From an uncultured Pseudomonadales bacterium (lineage in GTDB: Bacteria; Pseudomonadota; Gammaproteobacteria; Pseudomonadales; Azotimanducaceae), in the NCBI GenBank assembly GCA_938036875.1, contig CALHVX010000109.1, positions 1 to 45,370 on the forward strand: 45,370 nucleotides of DNA, written 5' to 3'. Made by a program: the position numbers and the translations under genes. The notes beneath the pieces are model-generated. The model worked only from the letters and a program-made list of their open reading frames with translations, was not told where the DNA came from and made no database searches. Below, in pieces: positions 25,446-32,783 of this stretch (the first letter of the stretch is position 1; every line of letters starts with the position of its first letter).

Positions 25446-26925
25446 GCGGGAGCGTATGCGCGGCCAAAAACGCATCAGCTTGACCGATGATACGTTCGCG
25501 CCGCGCGCCATCCATGCGATCCAACGCGCCCACCATCATTTTTAGCCGCGGCTGAGCTTCTAGCCGGGCCCGGTGTTTGGCAATAAATCGCCAATACAAA
25601 CCATCAACCGTATCGCACCATTCCCCTTTGCCGTAGTCACTCATGCGGAGCATGTAGTTAGACCCGCAGATGTAGGGCTTGGTTGCAAAAACGCCGTTAT
25701 CGCTAGTCAGCCCCATGCCAAAGAGGTTGGGTACCATGACCCAGTCATAGGCATCGATGTGCGTTTCCATAAAGAAGCGAAACGCATCCTGCGGGTGTAT
25801 CTCACAGAGATTTTGCAAATTGGCAATGATCATCAAGCGTTCAATATGGTGATTCCAAGCATATTGATTTGCTGTAGTCATAGCCTGATCTAAGGGCAAG
25901 ATACCCGTTTGCCCTAAGCGCCAGCTATCGGTCATACGCCGCTGCGCATTCCAAGCATTGCCAGCGCGCATTTGGTCTGCATGTCGTAAATAGGTGCCAC
26001 GCACAAACTCGCGCCAACCAATGAGTTGGCGAACAAAGCCTTCAAGATCGTTTATCGGTATCTGTTGTTCCGCTGCAGCGGTAAGCACCGCCTGCAAAAC
26101 CTCTTTGGGGGTGATTAAACCGATATTGAGCAGCGGCGATAGCGTGCTATGAAACAAGGTTGGTGAGCGCGTCGATAACGCGTCCTCATAGGTCCCGAAG
26201 CCTAGTAATCGTGTCTCGACAAAGTGCTGTAACCATTGCAGTGCACCATGGCGGTTGGTGGGTAACCACAGCTCGCGCGCATCTCCTCGATGCGCGTGAA
26301 ATCGCCCGTTCACTTCATCCAAGGCAGCAACCGTTAGCGGCGAGTGCTTGGGCAGCGGGAACTCAGGAACGCTTTGCTTTGCCGGCAGCGATTTACGGTT
26401 GTCTTTGTCAAAGCTCCATTGCCCGCCCACAGGTTTGCCGTTTGCCATTAAAACGTTGAGCTGCCGCCGTTGATGCGCATAAAAGTTCGCCATGCGTGGT
26501 CGCTGAGGGTGGAGAACATCCAGCGACTGTGCCCCACCATTCAAGAACATTGGGTCTTGACGCCAGTGAACTGGCAACCCGGTCGACTCAAGGGTTGCTT
26601 TGAGGCGCTGCTGCTGCCGAAGGTTAGCGGTATCAAATGCAATGACCTCGCTCGCACCGGTCTCTATTGCCGTGCGTCGCACTTGCTCAGAAAACTCAAC
26701 GCCGGACTCTCCAACAAAGTAAACCACCTTATAACCGGCAATCCTTAAGCCAGCGGCGTGCTCGCGCATAGCGGCTATCACTAGGCCGAGCTTTTGCTGA
26801 TGGTAGCGCCATGCACGACATAAGCGATCGTCTTCAACCAACAGTACGGTTGTGTCTGCGGGTAGTTCGTCTGGGTGTGGTTGGTGCAACTGGTTACCCA
26901 TTTGCACAAGAAGCTTATTGGTCAT
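25438..26925 (-). CDS. Photolyase/cryptochrome-related (DPRP/PhrB-type) protein
   Basis: 495 residues from the ATG at 26925. The N-terminus (LLVQMGNQL, then LVEDDRLCRAWRYHQQKLGL) and the C-terminal FAD region (GWREFVRGTYLRH, YAWNHHIERLMI, DAYDWVMVPNLFGMGL, KPYICGSNYMLRMSDYGKGEWCD, GLYWRFIAKHR) match the deoxyribodipyrimidine photolyase-related family, whose members repair (6-4) photoproducts or act as light sensors. The family's usual YCxxCxY ligand pair for the iron-sulfur cluster is not seen; the matching place reads DYGKGEWCD. The start lies inside the end of the nei-like gene (11-base overlap), so the two form a DNA-repair unit. Longer upstream start is unlikely. Confidence 0.87.
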   Translation of the reverse strand: MTNKLLVQMGNQLHQPHPDELPADTTVLLVEDDRLCRAWRYHQQKLGLVIAAMREHAAGLRIAGYKVVYFVGESGVEFSEQVRRTAIETGASEVIAFDTANLRQQQRLKATLESTGLPVHWRQDPMFLNGGAQSLDVLHPQRPRMANFYAHQRRQLNVLMANGKPVGGQWSFDKDNRKSLPAKQSVPEFPLPKHSPLTVAALDEVNGRFHAHRGDARELWLPTNRHGALQWLQHFVETRLLGFGTYEDALSTRSPTLFHSTLSPLLNIGLITPKEVLQAVLTAAAEQQIPINDLEGFVRQLIGWREFVRGTYLRHADQMRAGNAWNAQRRMTDSWRLGQTGILPLDQAMTTANQYAWNHHIERLMIIANLQNLCEIHPQDAFRFFMETHIDAYDWVMVPNLFGMGLTSDNGVFATKPYICGSNYMLRMSDYGKGEWCDTVDGLYWRFIAKHRARLEAQPRLKMMVGALDRMDGARRERIIGQADAFLAAHTLPPK

Positions 26926-27748
26926 TTGGTTCCACTTGACAATTCGAGCAGTAGTACAGGCGTCGCGATGCCATAACAATCTTAACAATATTGCTCGAAC
27001 ACCCATAACAGGGTAACCCGTCTCGCCCGAACACCATAAACCGATAGGCCTCGTAATCCGCCCCCTCGCGTTCCAATCTGCGTGCTCGTCGAGCAGGGTT
27101 GGTCACACCCGCCGTTGCATAGGCCCGACGGCTAATGTTCAAGGTTGAACGGGCAAGCGCACCTATAGCACCCGCAGACAACTGGGCCGGCTTTAGCATT
27201 GGCGACATGCCCGCATCAAACAAAATCTCGGAACGCAGGTAGTTACCAACACCGGCCAAGAACCCTTGGTCTAGGTAGAGGCTGGCTAAACTGCGTCGCC
27301 TAAACGTCGGTGTTAACAGTCTCTGCGCAACATCCCGCCAGTTAAGCTGGGGATCAAGGACATCCGGTCCAATACGATTCAGGAATGGGTGGTCGGCCAA
27401 CGCCGCGGGATCAAGCACCTCAATGCTCGAGGCGCTAAAGAGCAAGGCACTGTGATGCTCAGTATGCAAGGCAACCCGCAAGGTTCGTTTGGTATCGATC
27501 GTTTGCCCGTAGTCGCAAAGATGCCAAACGCCATACAGCTGATTGTGAGAATACAGGGTTAGATTGTTGTCGAAGCTAATGAGCAAGGCTTTGCCCCGTG
27601 GACTGACGTCCAACACTTTTTGTCCTTCTAGCTCCGTGGCGTAATGGGCTAAGCGCGGTTGCTCAAAAAATACCTCTCGCACCCGTTGCTGCTCTAAAAC
27701 CGCCGCAATCTGATCTGCAGCGAGCTTAATCTCTGGGCCTTCAGGCAT
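26915..27748 (-). CDS. nei: Endonuclease VIII/Fpg-family DNA glycosylase
   Basis: 277 residues. The protein starts with PEGPEI, giving the catalytic N-terminal proline and glutamate after Met removal, and has K53 in SPRGKALL. The helix-two-turn-helix region is GVGNYLRSEILF. The C-terminal zinc finger has Cys247, Cys250, Cys267 and Cys270. The enzyme removes oxidised bases, mainly pyrimidines in the Nei branch, and cuts the strand by lyase action. It is upstream of and overlaps the photolyase-family gene, pointing to shared expression for light or oxidation damage. Nei versus Fpg is judged from PEGPEI and is fairly sure. Confidence 0.92.
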   Translation of the reverse strand: MPEGPEIKLAADQIAAVLEQQRVREVFFEQPRLAHYATELEGQKVLDVSPRGKALLISFDNNLTLYSHNQLYGVWHLCDYGQTIDTKRTLRVALHTEHHSALLFSASSIEVLDPAALADHPFLNRIGPDVLDPQLNWRDVAQRLLTPTFRRRSLASLYLDQGFLAGVGNYLRSEILFDAGMSPMLKPAQLSAGAIGALARSTLNISRRAYATAGVTNPARRARRLEREGADYEAYRFMVFGRDGLPCYGCSSNIVKIVMASRRLYYCSNCQVEPNDQ

Positions 27749-27787
27749 GCATCGCCAACTTCAACTCGTTGGTGCTGCGCCAGCAAG

Positions 27788-28615
27788 CTACCACGGCAAA
27801 TCAGCACCCTGGTAGTTGAGAAATCGACCGGAATCATCAGCTCCAATATGCTCTAGCACGCTAACGAGCCGCTCCGCGCATTCAGCAACCGAAACCGGAG
27901 GAAGCTTGCGGCGTTTGGTAAAGGGGCGTGATAGTGCAGACAAGGTTGTGCCGGGATGAACCGCAACAACCGACGGTTCGTTGCGCCAGCGTTCCAGCTC
28001 AATAGCGGCGGTCTTCACACCCATATTTAAAGCGGCTTTGCTCATACGATAGCCATACCAACCACCAAGCCGATTGTCGGTAATGCTCCCAACTTGAGCG
28101 GACAAGAAGCAAACCCGTGGCGCGCTCGCACGCTTTAATAGTGGCAAACAAGCGCTCAACAGTTGCAACGGCCCAGTGGCGTTGATCGACATGACATGAA
28201 CCAAGTCCGCGGCAAGCAGCTCAGCCAACGACTTCTCCGGCCCACCATGCGCACCGTGTAGATAGCCAGAAGCACAGATCAAGGTGTCAACAACAGCGAC
28301 ACGCTCTTTCAATGCTGCGCCGCAGCTGGCAATGGATGCTGGTGCAGTGAGATCCAATGGCAACCAAACCACTTTAGGATCACAGGTAGAAACCTCGCGC
28401 GGATGCAACGCCAGCACTTGCTTGACATGGCCATTCCGGCACAGTTGGTCCAGAAGCGCAGCGCCGATGCCACCACCGGCGCCAAGCAGAACAACGGTCC
28501 CCGACAAAGGTCGGGGTAGGGAAATTTTTGATTTGTCTCTCTTCGCTTCTTCAGTGCTCGACAACCCTAGTGCCACCATCAGTTTGCATTCGTTCAGTTT
28601 AGTACAACGACTCAC
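27788..28615 (-). CDS. Short-chain dehydrogenase/reductase, CsgA-like
   Basis: 275 residues from a GTG; ATG at 28579 is an alternative and neither has a good ribosome site. The cofactor loop is VVLLGAGGGIGAALL, followed by LICASGYLHG in place of NNAG. The catalytic Ser and YxxxK appear in CFLSAQVGSI and GYRMSKAALNM. The C-terminal VHPGTTLSALSRPF is typical of the C-factor/CsgA-like branch. It starts about 20 bases after the sterol desaturase-family gene, so the two are probably co-transcribed. Substrate unknown. Confidence 0.85.
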   Translation of the reverse strand: MSRCTKLNECKLMVALGLSSTEEAKRDKSKISLPRPLSGTVVLLGAGGGIGAALLDQLCRNGHVKQVLALHPREVSTCDPKVVWLPLDLTAPASIASCGAALKERVAVVDTLICASGYLHGAHGGPEKSLAELLAADLVHVMSINATGPLQLLSACLPLLKRASAPRVCFLSAQVGSITDNRLGGWYGYRMSKAALNMGVKTAAIELERWRNEPSVVAVHPGTTLSALSRPFTKRRKLPPVSVAECAERLVSVLEHIGADDSGRFLNYQGADLPW

Positions 28616-28634
28616 CAGATTCTGGATTTGCGCC

Positions 28635-29438
28635 TTATTCGTGCCTTTCTTTAATCCGCCGCAAAGGCAACACTAGTAACTGCCACCAGCTGTGTACATC
28701 CAAATCGCCCAAGCCCAACACTCCAAACTGCCGCCCTGCATTTGTTTTGGCGTAGGTACCCATGATCTGGTCCCACCAAGGGAAAACCACACCGAAGTTG
28801 GTACCGAGCATAAGCGCATCGATTTGGTGATGGACCCGGTGCAAGCTCGGGGTAACCAAGAACCAGCCTAGCACCCTATCCAACCACGCAGGTTGGATGA
28901 CGTTAGCATGCTGCCAGCAGCCCACAGCTAAGGAGATCAACGCGTACAACGCTAAAGCCGCAGGTGGTATACCAAACAATAGAACCACACAAGATTGAAC
29001 AATCAGAGTGACCAGCGCTTCTATCGGATGAAAACGAAACTCGGTGGTCCAATTCATTTGCTCATCGCTGTGATGCACACGATGAACCAACCATAGCCAA
29101 CGCCAATGCATCAACCGATGCCGCAAGTAGGAGCCAAGGTCTAACAGCATCACACCAAGGGGAACTGCCCATAAGACCGAGCTTGAGGAAAGATCAAAAA
29201 GCAGATGAACCTGCAGGGACGTGAGCCGCCACAAGAAAAGCAAACCAACGATGTACAGAAATCCATAGTTTGTGACTAGCAACAGGACGTTGGTAGTCTG
29301 ACGCCGCACCTCTGAATCGTCAAAGGAACGTCTAACGAAGGGGTTAGCGGACTCCCACCAACCGAGCAAAAAAAAGGCCAGCAAAATCTGGCCTAGCATC
29401 AGCCATTGCTGATGCTGCAACACAAATTCAAGGAGCAC
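28635..29438 (-). CDS. Fatty acid hydroxylase/sterol desaturase family membrane protein
   Basis: 267 residues with several membrane segments and the di-iron histidine clusters of the family: RHRLMH (H107, H111), LVHRVHH (H119, H122, H123) and a second LHRVHH near residue 214. Members hydroxylate or desaturate lipids, carotenoids or sterols using O2. GTG start. It precedes an SDR gene that may act on the hydroxylated product; this pairing is inference. The second His cluster is followed by FPWWDQIMGTY, also a family landmark. Confidence 0.93.
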   Translation of the reverse strand: MLLEFVLQHQQWLMLGQILLAFFLLGWWESANPFVRRSFDDSEVRRQTTNVLLLVTNYGFLYIVGLLFLWRLTSLQVHLLFDLSSSSVLWAVPLGVMLLDLGSYLRHRLMHWRWLWLVHRVHHSDEQMNWTTEFRFHPIEALVTLIVQSCVVLLFGIPPAALALYALISLAVGCWQHANVIQPAWLDRVLGWFLVTPSLHRVHHQIDALMLGTNFGVVFPWWDQIMGTYAKTNAGRQFGVLGLGDLDVHSWWQLLVLPLRRIKERHE

Positions 29439-29483
29439 GCCGCACTACAGTGCTGTTAAGTGCGAACCTTGACCCTGCAGATA

Positions 29484-29645
29484 CTACTTCTTAAATTTTG
29501 ACTTTAGCTTCAAGCCGCCTGCTACGGCACCTGCCAATAGCAACAAACCAAGCATACTGGGCTCATCAACCGGAACTGGTGCAGCACCAGCCATAGCCGA
29601 GAGAGGAAGAGCGGCAGCAACCGCAAAGATCGATAATTTTTTCAT
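29484..29645 (-). CDS. 53-residue exported peptide with PEP-CTERM-like tail
   Basis: ATG at 29645 is chosen because AGGAG ends seven bases upstream; the longer upstream frame has no site. Residues 1-18 are a signal peptide ending in AMA. The remainder is almost only a sorting-type tail: VPVDEPSML, a hydrophobic run GLLLLAGAVAGGL, then a basic end KLKSKFKK. This mimics PEP-CTERM tails (VPEPS, hydrophobic, basic), which are processed by exosortase. No exosortase gene lies in the window. Alternatively a small membrane peptide. Confidence 0.7.
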   Translation of the reverse strand: MKKLSIFAVAAALPLSAMAGAAPVPVDEPSMLGLLLLAGAVAGGLKLKSKFKK

Positions 29646-29842
29646 TGTCATACTCCTAATTAGCTCGAGACGAAAAACCATGCTCGTACGCCGCGTAGGC
29701 CCCCTACCCGACTCTCTGATCCTACCGCTGTGCGATTCAATGCTGCAATAGAAACTTTGTCACTATTTTGTGTGAGCTTTGTAACCTAGCTAGGCGGATT
29801 AAAACAGCCCAGCTTTAGATGGATAATAACCTTATAAATCAA

Positions 29843-30811
29843 TTATTTACCACGAATAAGCTGAAACAATCTATCCATTGTTAGCGCGCCCGGCTTGCTA
29901 CGCTCTCGGCTTAACATCCAGGCCAAGTGCTGACAGGTTGCATTGGCCGGTGTTGGCACCCCGTAGCGTCGACCTAGCTGCGCAATCTCACCGCTCAAAT
30001 AATCGACTTCCGTATTGCCTGTCCCACGCATTGCGCTCTGCCAGGAAGAGCCACCACCACGCGGAAAGTCCTCCATCGAGACGTACTGGACCTGCTCATA
30101 CAGCACCTTCATTTCATCGGAGCTCGCGCAGTCAATGCCGGCCGCTGCATAACAAGCCAATGCTTCAGCGCGCAGCAACTTCGCCAGCTCCCGACTATCT
30201 TCCTTCATGTCGACTAGCACAGTGACTGAGTTCATCAGGTTGCTTAAGAGCTTGGCGTACTTCTTGCGCAACACCTGCGCATCGGGCTCTGCGTGAAACC
30301 CAGCTTTGCTTAAGGCATCTGTGAGCGCTGTAACCGTTGTATCCGTTCCATGCGGATAGCGGCCCGTGTCCAGCACGCCACCTTTGTCCGTTGCGTTGGA
30401 AACCACCTCACCCGGTTCTAGATGCTGCGCTGGTAGAAAGACCAACATGCTATAGACGTTGGCAAAGCAACGCAGTGCCATGGCTTCATTTTCCACCCCA
30501 TTTTGGGCACAGACAATGCCTTGATCCTGAACGCCAGCGGCTCGCAGATCATCTAATGCCGCTGCCGTGTGTTGGGTTTTCATGCAAAGCAAAATGAGAT
30601 CATCACTAGCCCATTGCACATCATTAGGGTGCAGGGCCGTGGGAATCTTTAAGCGTTTGTTGATACCCGGTGCGATAAAGTGCAAGCCGTCGGTTTGCAG
30701 CACCGCACCATGCTCGCCGCGCGCAATAAGCTGCACGGGATAACCCGCCATATGCAAGCGCGCACCAATTGTCCCACCAATACCACCGGCACCGTAAATG
30801 ACAAATCTCAT
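29843..30811 (-). CDS. Ketopantoate reductase (PanE/ApbA) family protein
   Basis: 322 residues. The N-terminal NADP-binding motif is IYGAGGIGGTIGARL, followed by LIARGEH. The catalytic Lys lies in RKKYAKLLSNLMNSV, and the C-terminal helical domain has the Ser/Glu pattern (MRGTGNTEVDYLSGEI). The family includes 2-dehydropantoate 2-reductase of coenzyme A biosynthesis, but many paralogues act on other 2-oxoacids, so panE itself is not assigned. It stands alone, with 130 bases upstream containing a terminator for the OmpA-type gene. Confidence 0.88.
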   Translation of the reverse strand: MRFVIYGAGGIGGTIGARLHMAGYPVQLIARGEHGAVLQTDGLHFIAPGINKRLKIPTALHPNDVQWASDDLILLCMKTQHTAAALDDLRAAGVQDQGIVCAQNGVENEAMALRCFANVYSMLVFLPAQHLEPGEVVSNATDKGGVLDTGRYPHGTDTTVTALTDALSKAGFHAEPDAQVLRKKYAKLLSNLMNSVTVLVDMKEDSRELAKLLRAEALACYAAAGIDCASSDEMKVLYEQVQYVSMEDFPRGGGSSWQSAMRGTGNTEVDYLSGEIAQLGRRYGVPTPANATCQHLAWMLSRERSKPGALTMDRLFQLIRGK

Positions 30812-30876
30812 GGTTATCTCTGATCAGGACCAAGACCCTAGTTTCGCCTATTCGGTAGCCACTAGTACAGAAGCGA

Positions 30877-30903
30877 AAAAGGCAGCCACTAGGGCTGCCT
30901 TTT
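30877..30903 (-). terminator. Rho-independent terminator for the DUF937-OmpA gene
   Basis: A perfect 11-base stem (AAAAGGCAGCC with GGCTGCCTTTT) and a 5-base loop, giving a T run on the minus strand. It lies 40 bases beyond the stop at 30943 and is symmetric enough to work both ways. Confidence 0.85.
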
Positions 30904-30942
30904 CAGTCATTGACCTACTAGCGTAGGCCCAATTGCAATGGT

Positions 30943-32172
30943 TTAACGTTGACGAACCCGAACATCAATGCGTCGGTTTTGTGCGCGCCCCTCTTCCGTT
31001 GCATTGCTGGCAACCGGATGTGCCGACCCATAGCCTTCTGACACCAATCGGTCAGGGCTCACACCGCGAGCAGCAACTGCAGCCGCAACCGCTTCTGCGC
31101 GCTGTTGAGACAAACGCATATTCAGATCATCGGCGCCAGTATTATCCGTATAACCACCCAACTTTAACTGAACACTAGGGTAAGCCTTGAGGATATTCGC
31201 AATGTTCTCAAGCTGCGCTGCAGAGCTTGCCAGATTTAGGTTCGCAGAGCCCGTGTTAAAGGTAAGACGGTCAAAGGTGAACCAACACCCTGCTTCTTTA
31301 CAAGGTGCCGCATCAGACTCGATGAAGCTGATTAGCTGCTCTTCAACACCACCTGCATTACCAACAAGCTCATATTCGCCTACTCGTCGAACGTAACTAG
31401 CAACCGTTGTATCCGCAACAGCGGGAGCCACGGTTTCTACTACTGTCGTTCGCTCCACTGGCGGCGGCGCTATGCTTGTTTCATTGGCATCGCCTCGAAA
31501 GAAGAAATACCAGAGTGCCCCTAACACACCGAGCAACAAGATCAGCGGCCACATCCAGCCACCGGAGCTTTCTTCTTTGGCTGATCGGACCTCGTTAACC
31601 GCCGTTGTGGCTGCCGCTGGCGCAATCGACGCAGCGCTGGTTAGGCCTAGGATCGGCCCCACGGTTGCTGGCACCGCTGCTTCGATTTCATCTTTCTCAC
31701 CCAACAACAGGTTTTTGAACCCCGCAATGTCCAAACCACCACCGGCGATCTTTTTTGCAAGAAAACCCAACACCATTGGACCAACCATGCCTAACAACGA
31801 ACTAGAAGAGCTAGCCTTGACACCGGAACCGGCAGTAATAGCTGACAGTATGCTGCCAACCTTGTCGCCGAACAGCGAACCAATGACACCACCGGCCACA
31901 TCACGCGGGTCACCCTGAGCGAGGTTACCTTCGCCCAGCAAATCTCCGAGGTTGTCTAAAACACCTCCATCCACTTTGTTTACTACAGTATCGAACAAAC
32001 TTGAGAACAGACTGCTGTCGTTACTTTTGCCTATTAGACCAGCCAAAATCGTTGGGGCTAAGCCACCAATAACCTTCGCAATTCCGCTTTCGCTTTCTCC
32101 TAGCGAAGCGGCAGCTTTACCAAGTAGTTCTGATGTTACGTAACCGCCAATACCGTCGAGTAATGAAGCCAT
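30943..32172 (-). CDS. DUF937-OmpA fusion protein
   Basis: 409 residues. Residues 1-175 are a DUF937-like domain (GKAAASLGES, IGGLAPTILAGL, LLGMVGPMVLGFLAKKI). A membrane segment follows at about 210-228 (MWPLILLLGVLGALWYFFF), then a Pro/Thr-rich linker and a C-terminal OmpA-type peptidoglycan-binding domain (about 290-409), with LGGYTDNTGADDLNMRLSQQRA and the DR/GYG and NRRIDV signatures. The DUF937 half is cytosolic and the OmpA half periplasmic, so the protein links the inner membrane to the cell wall. GGGGGAT lies about eight bases before the ATG. Single-gene unit with its own terminator. Confidence 0.9.
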   Translation of the reverse strand: MASLLDGIGGYVTSELLGKAAASLGESESGIAKVIGGLAPTILAGLIGKSNDSSLFSSLFDTVVNKVDGGVLDNLGDLLGEGNLAQGDPRDVAGGVIGSLFGDKVGSILSAITAGSGVKASSSSSLLGMVGPMVLGFLAKKIAGGGLDIAGFKNLLLGEKDEIEAAVPATVGPILGLTSAASIAPAAATTAVNEVRSAKEESSGGWMWPLILLLGVLGALWYFFFRGDANETSIAPPPVERTTVVETVAPAVADTTVASYVRRVGEYELVGNAGGVEEQLISFIESDAAPCKEAGCWFTFDRLTFNTGSANLNLASSAAQLENIANILKAYPSVQLKLGGYTDNTGADDLNMRLSQQRAEAVAAAVAARGVSPDRLVSEGYGSAHPVASNATEEGRAQNRRIDVRVRQR

Positions 32173-32237
32173 GTGTGTATCCCCCAGTAGGATTCCTAGT
32201 TTTATGCTCAGCTAAGATGCCGAACCCTTTTTTAGTT

Positions 32238-32254
32238 CACGAGATCATCTCGTG
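32238..32254. promoter_or_regulatory. Palindrome upstream of the OmpA-type gene
   Basis: CACGAGA-TCA-TCTCGTG, perfect 7-base arms, 66 bases upstream of the start at 32172. Operator or leader hairpin; no T run follows it on the minus strand. Confidence 0.45.
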
Positions 32255-32316
32255 TTGTTCCGTCGCGCAAACCGTAACAAAACCAGCGCACCATTCCGAG
32301 TCACATTGTCAGGGGC

Positions 32317-32330
32317 CAGTAAATTTACTG
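32317..32330. promoter_or_regulatory. Perfect 14-base palindrome CAGTAAATTTACTG
   Basis: An uninterrupted palindrome between two divergent genes, of a length and composition common for dimeric repressor sites. The regulator is unknown. Confidence 0.45.
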
Positions 32331-32521
32331 ACTTATCGGCGATACCCAACTACTGCCAAACGACAGTTATCCGGCAAAAAAAGAAATTTTCTTGCAATAA
32401 TTGCGTCTCTAGTTTTCAACCGATGTCTTTTTACATCTAATTGGATTCGTTAAAATGGCCACAGGACAAAGAATGTACTGTAACGTTCAAGCGCAACCAG
32501 ACCAATTTAGGAGCCACAATC

Positions 32522-32734
32522 ATGTCGGATCGAGATGTAGAGAAAGCCTATTCCAACGCCGAAAACATTCGTAAATTAGAACGTTTGGTGGACTGCATGA
32601 AGACCGGGCGACCCTACGAGATACAGGTAGCCGGCGAGCGGATCTACGTACCGGTGAGCGCCCAGTTCAGCATTGAACACGAACGAGAGGATGGAGCAGA
32701 AGAGTTAGAGTTCCAGTTTCGCTGGACCAACTAA
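32522..32734 (+). CDS. Amphi-Trp domain-containing small protein
   Basis: 70 residues from the ATG at 32522, which has AGGAG eight bases upstream; the longer in-frame start lacks this. The pattern (helical start, RLVDCMKTGRPYEIQVAGERIYVPVSA, then EHEREDGAEELEFQFRW) fits the amphi-Trp domain, a small module with alternating acidic/hydrophobic strands ending in Trp. Function of the family is not known. It has its own hairpin right after the stop. Confidence 0.8.
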   Translation: MSDRDVEKAYSNAENIRKLERLVDCMKTGRPYEIQVAGERIYVPVSAQFSIEHEREDGAEELEFQFRWTN

Positions 32735-32754
32735 GCCGCGACTGGGGTCGCGGC
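32735..32754 (+). terminator. Hairpin after the amphi-Trp gene
   Basis: GCCGCGAC-TGGG-GTCGCGGC, a perfect 8-base GC-rich stem beginning just after the stop codon, followed by a T-containing stretch. It lies between two convergent genes and may serve both. Confidence 0.6.
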
Positions 32755-32783
32755 ATGCCTTTGCTTTGCAACTGGTTTCTTGA

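Larger units (their letters stand above)
32173..32521. other. 349-base divergent intergenic region
   Basis: No gene seen. It separates the minus-strand OmpA-type gene and the plus-strand amphi-Trp gene, and holds two palindromes (listed separately). A weak TTTACA/TAAAAT pair with 15-base spacing lies near 32432-32458 for the plus-strand gene. Confidence 0.5.
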
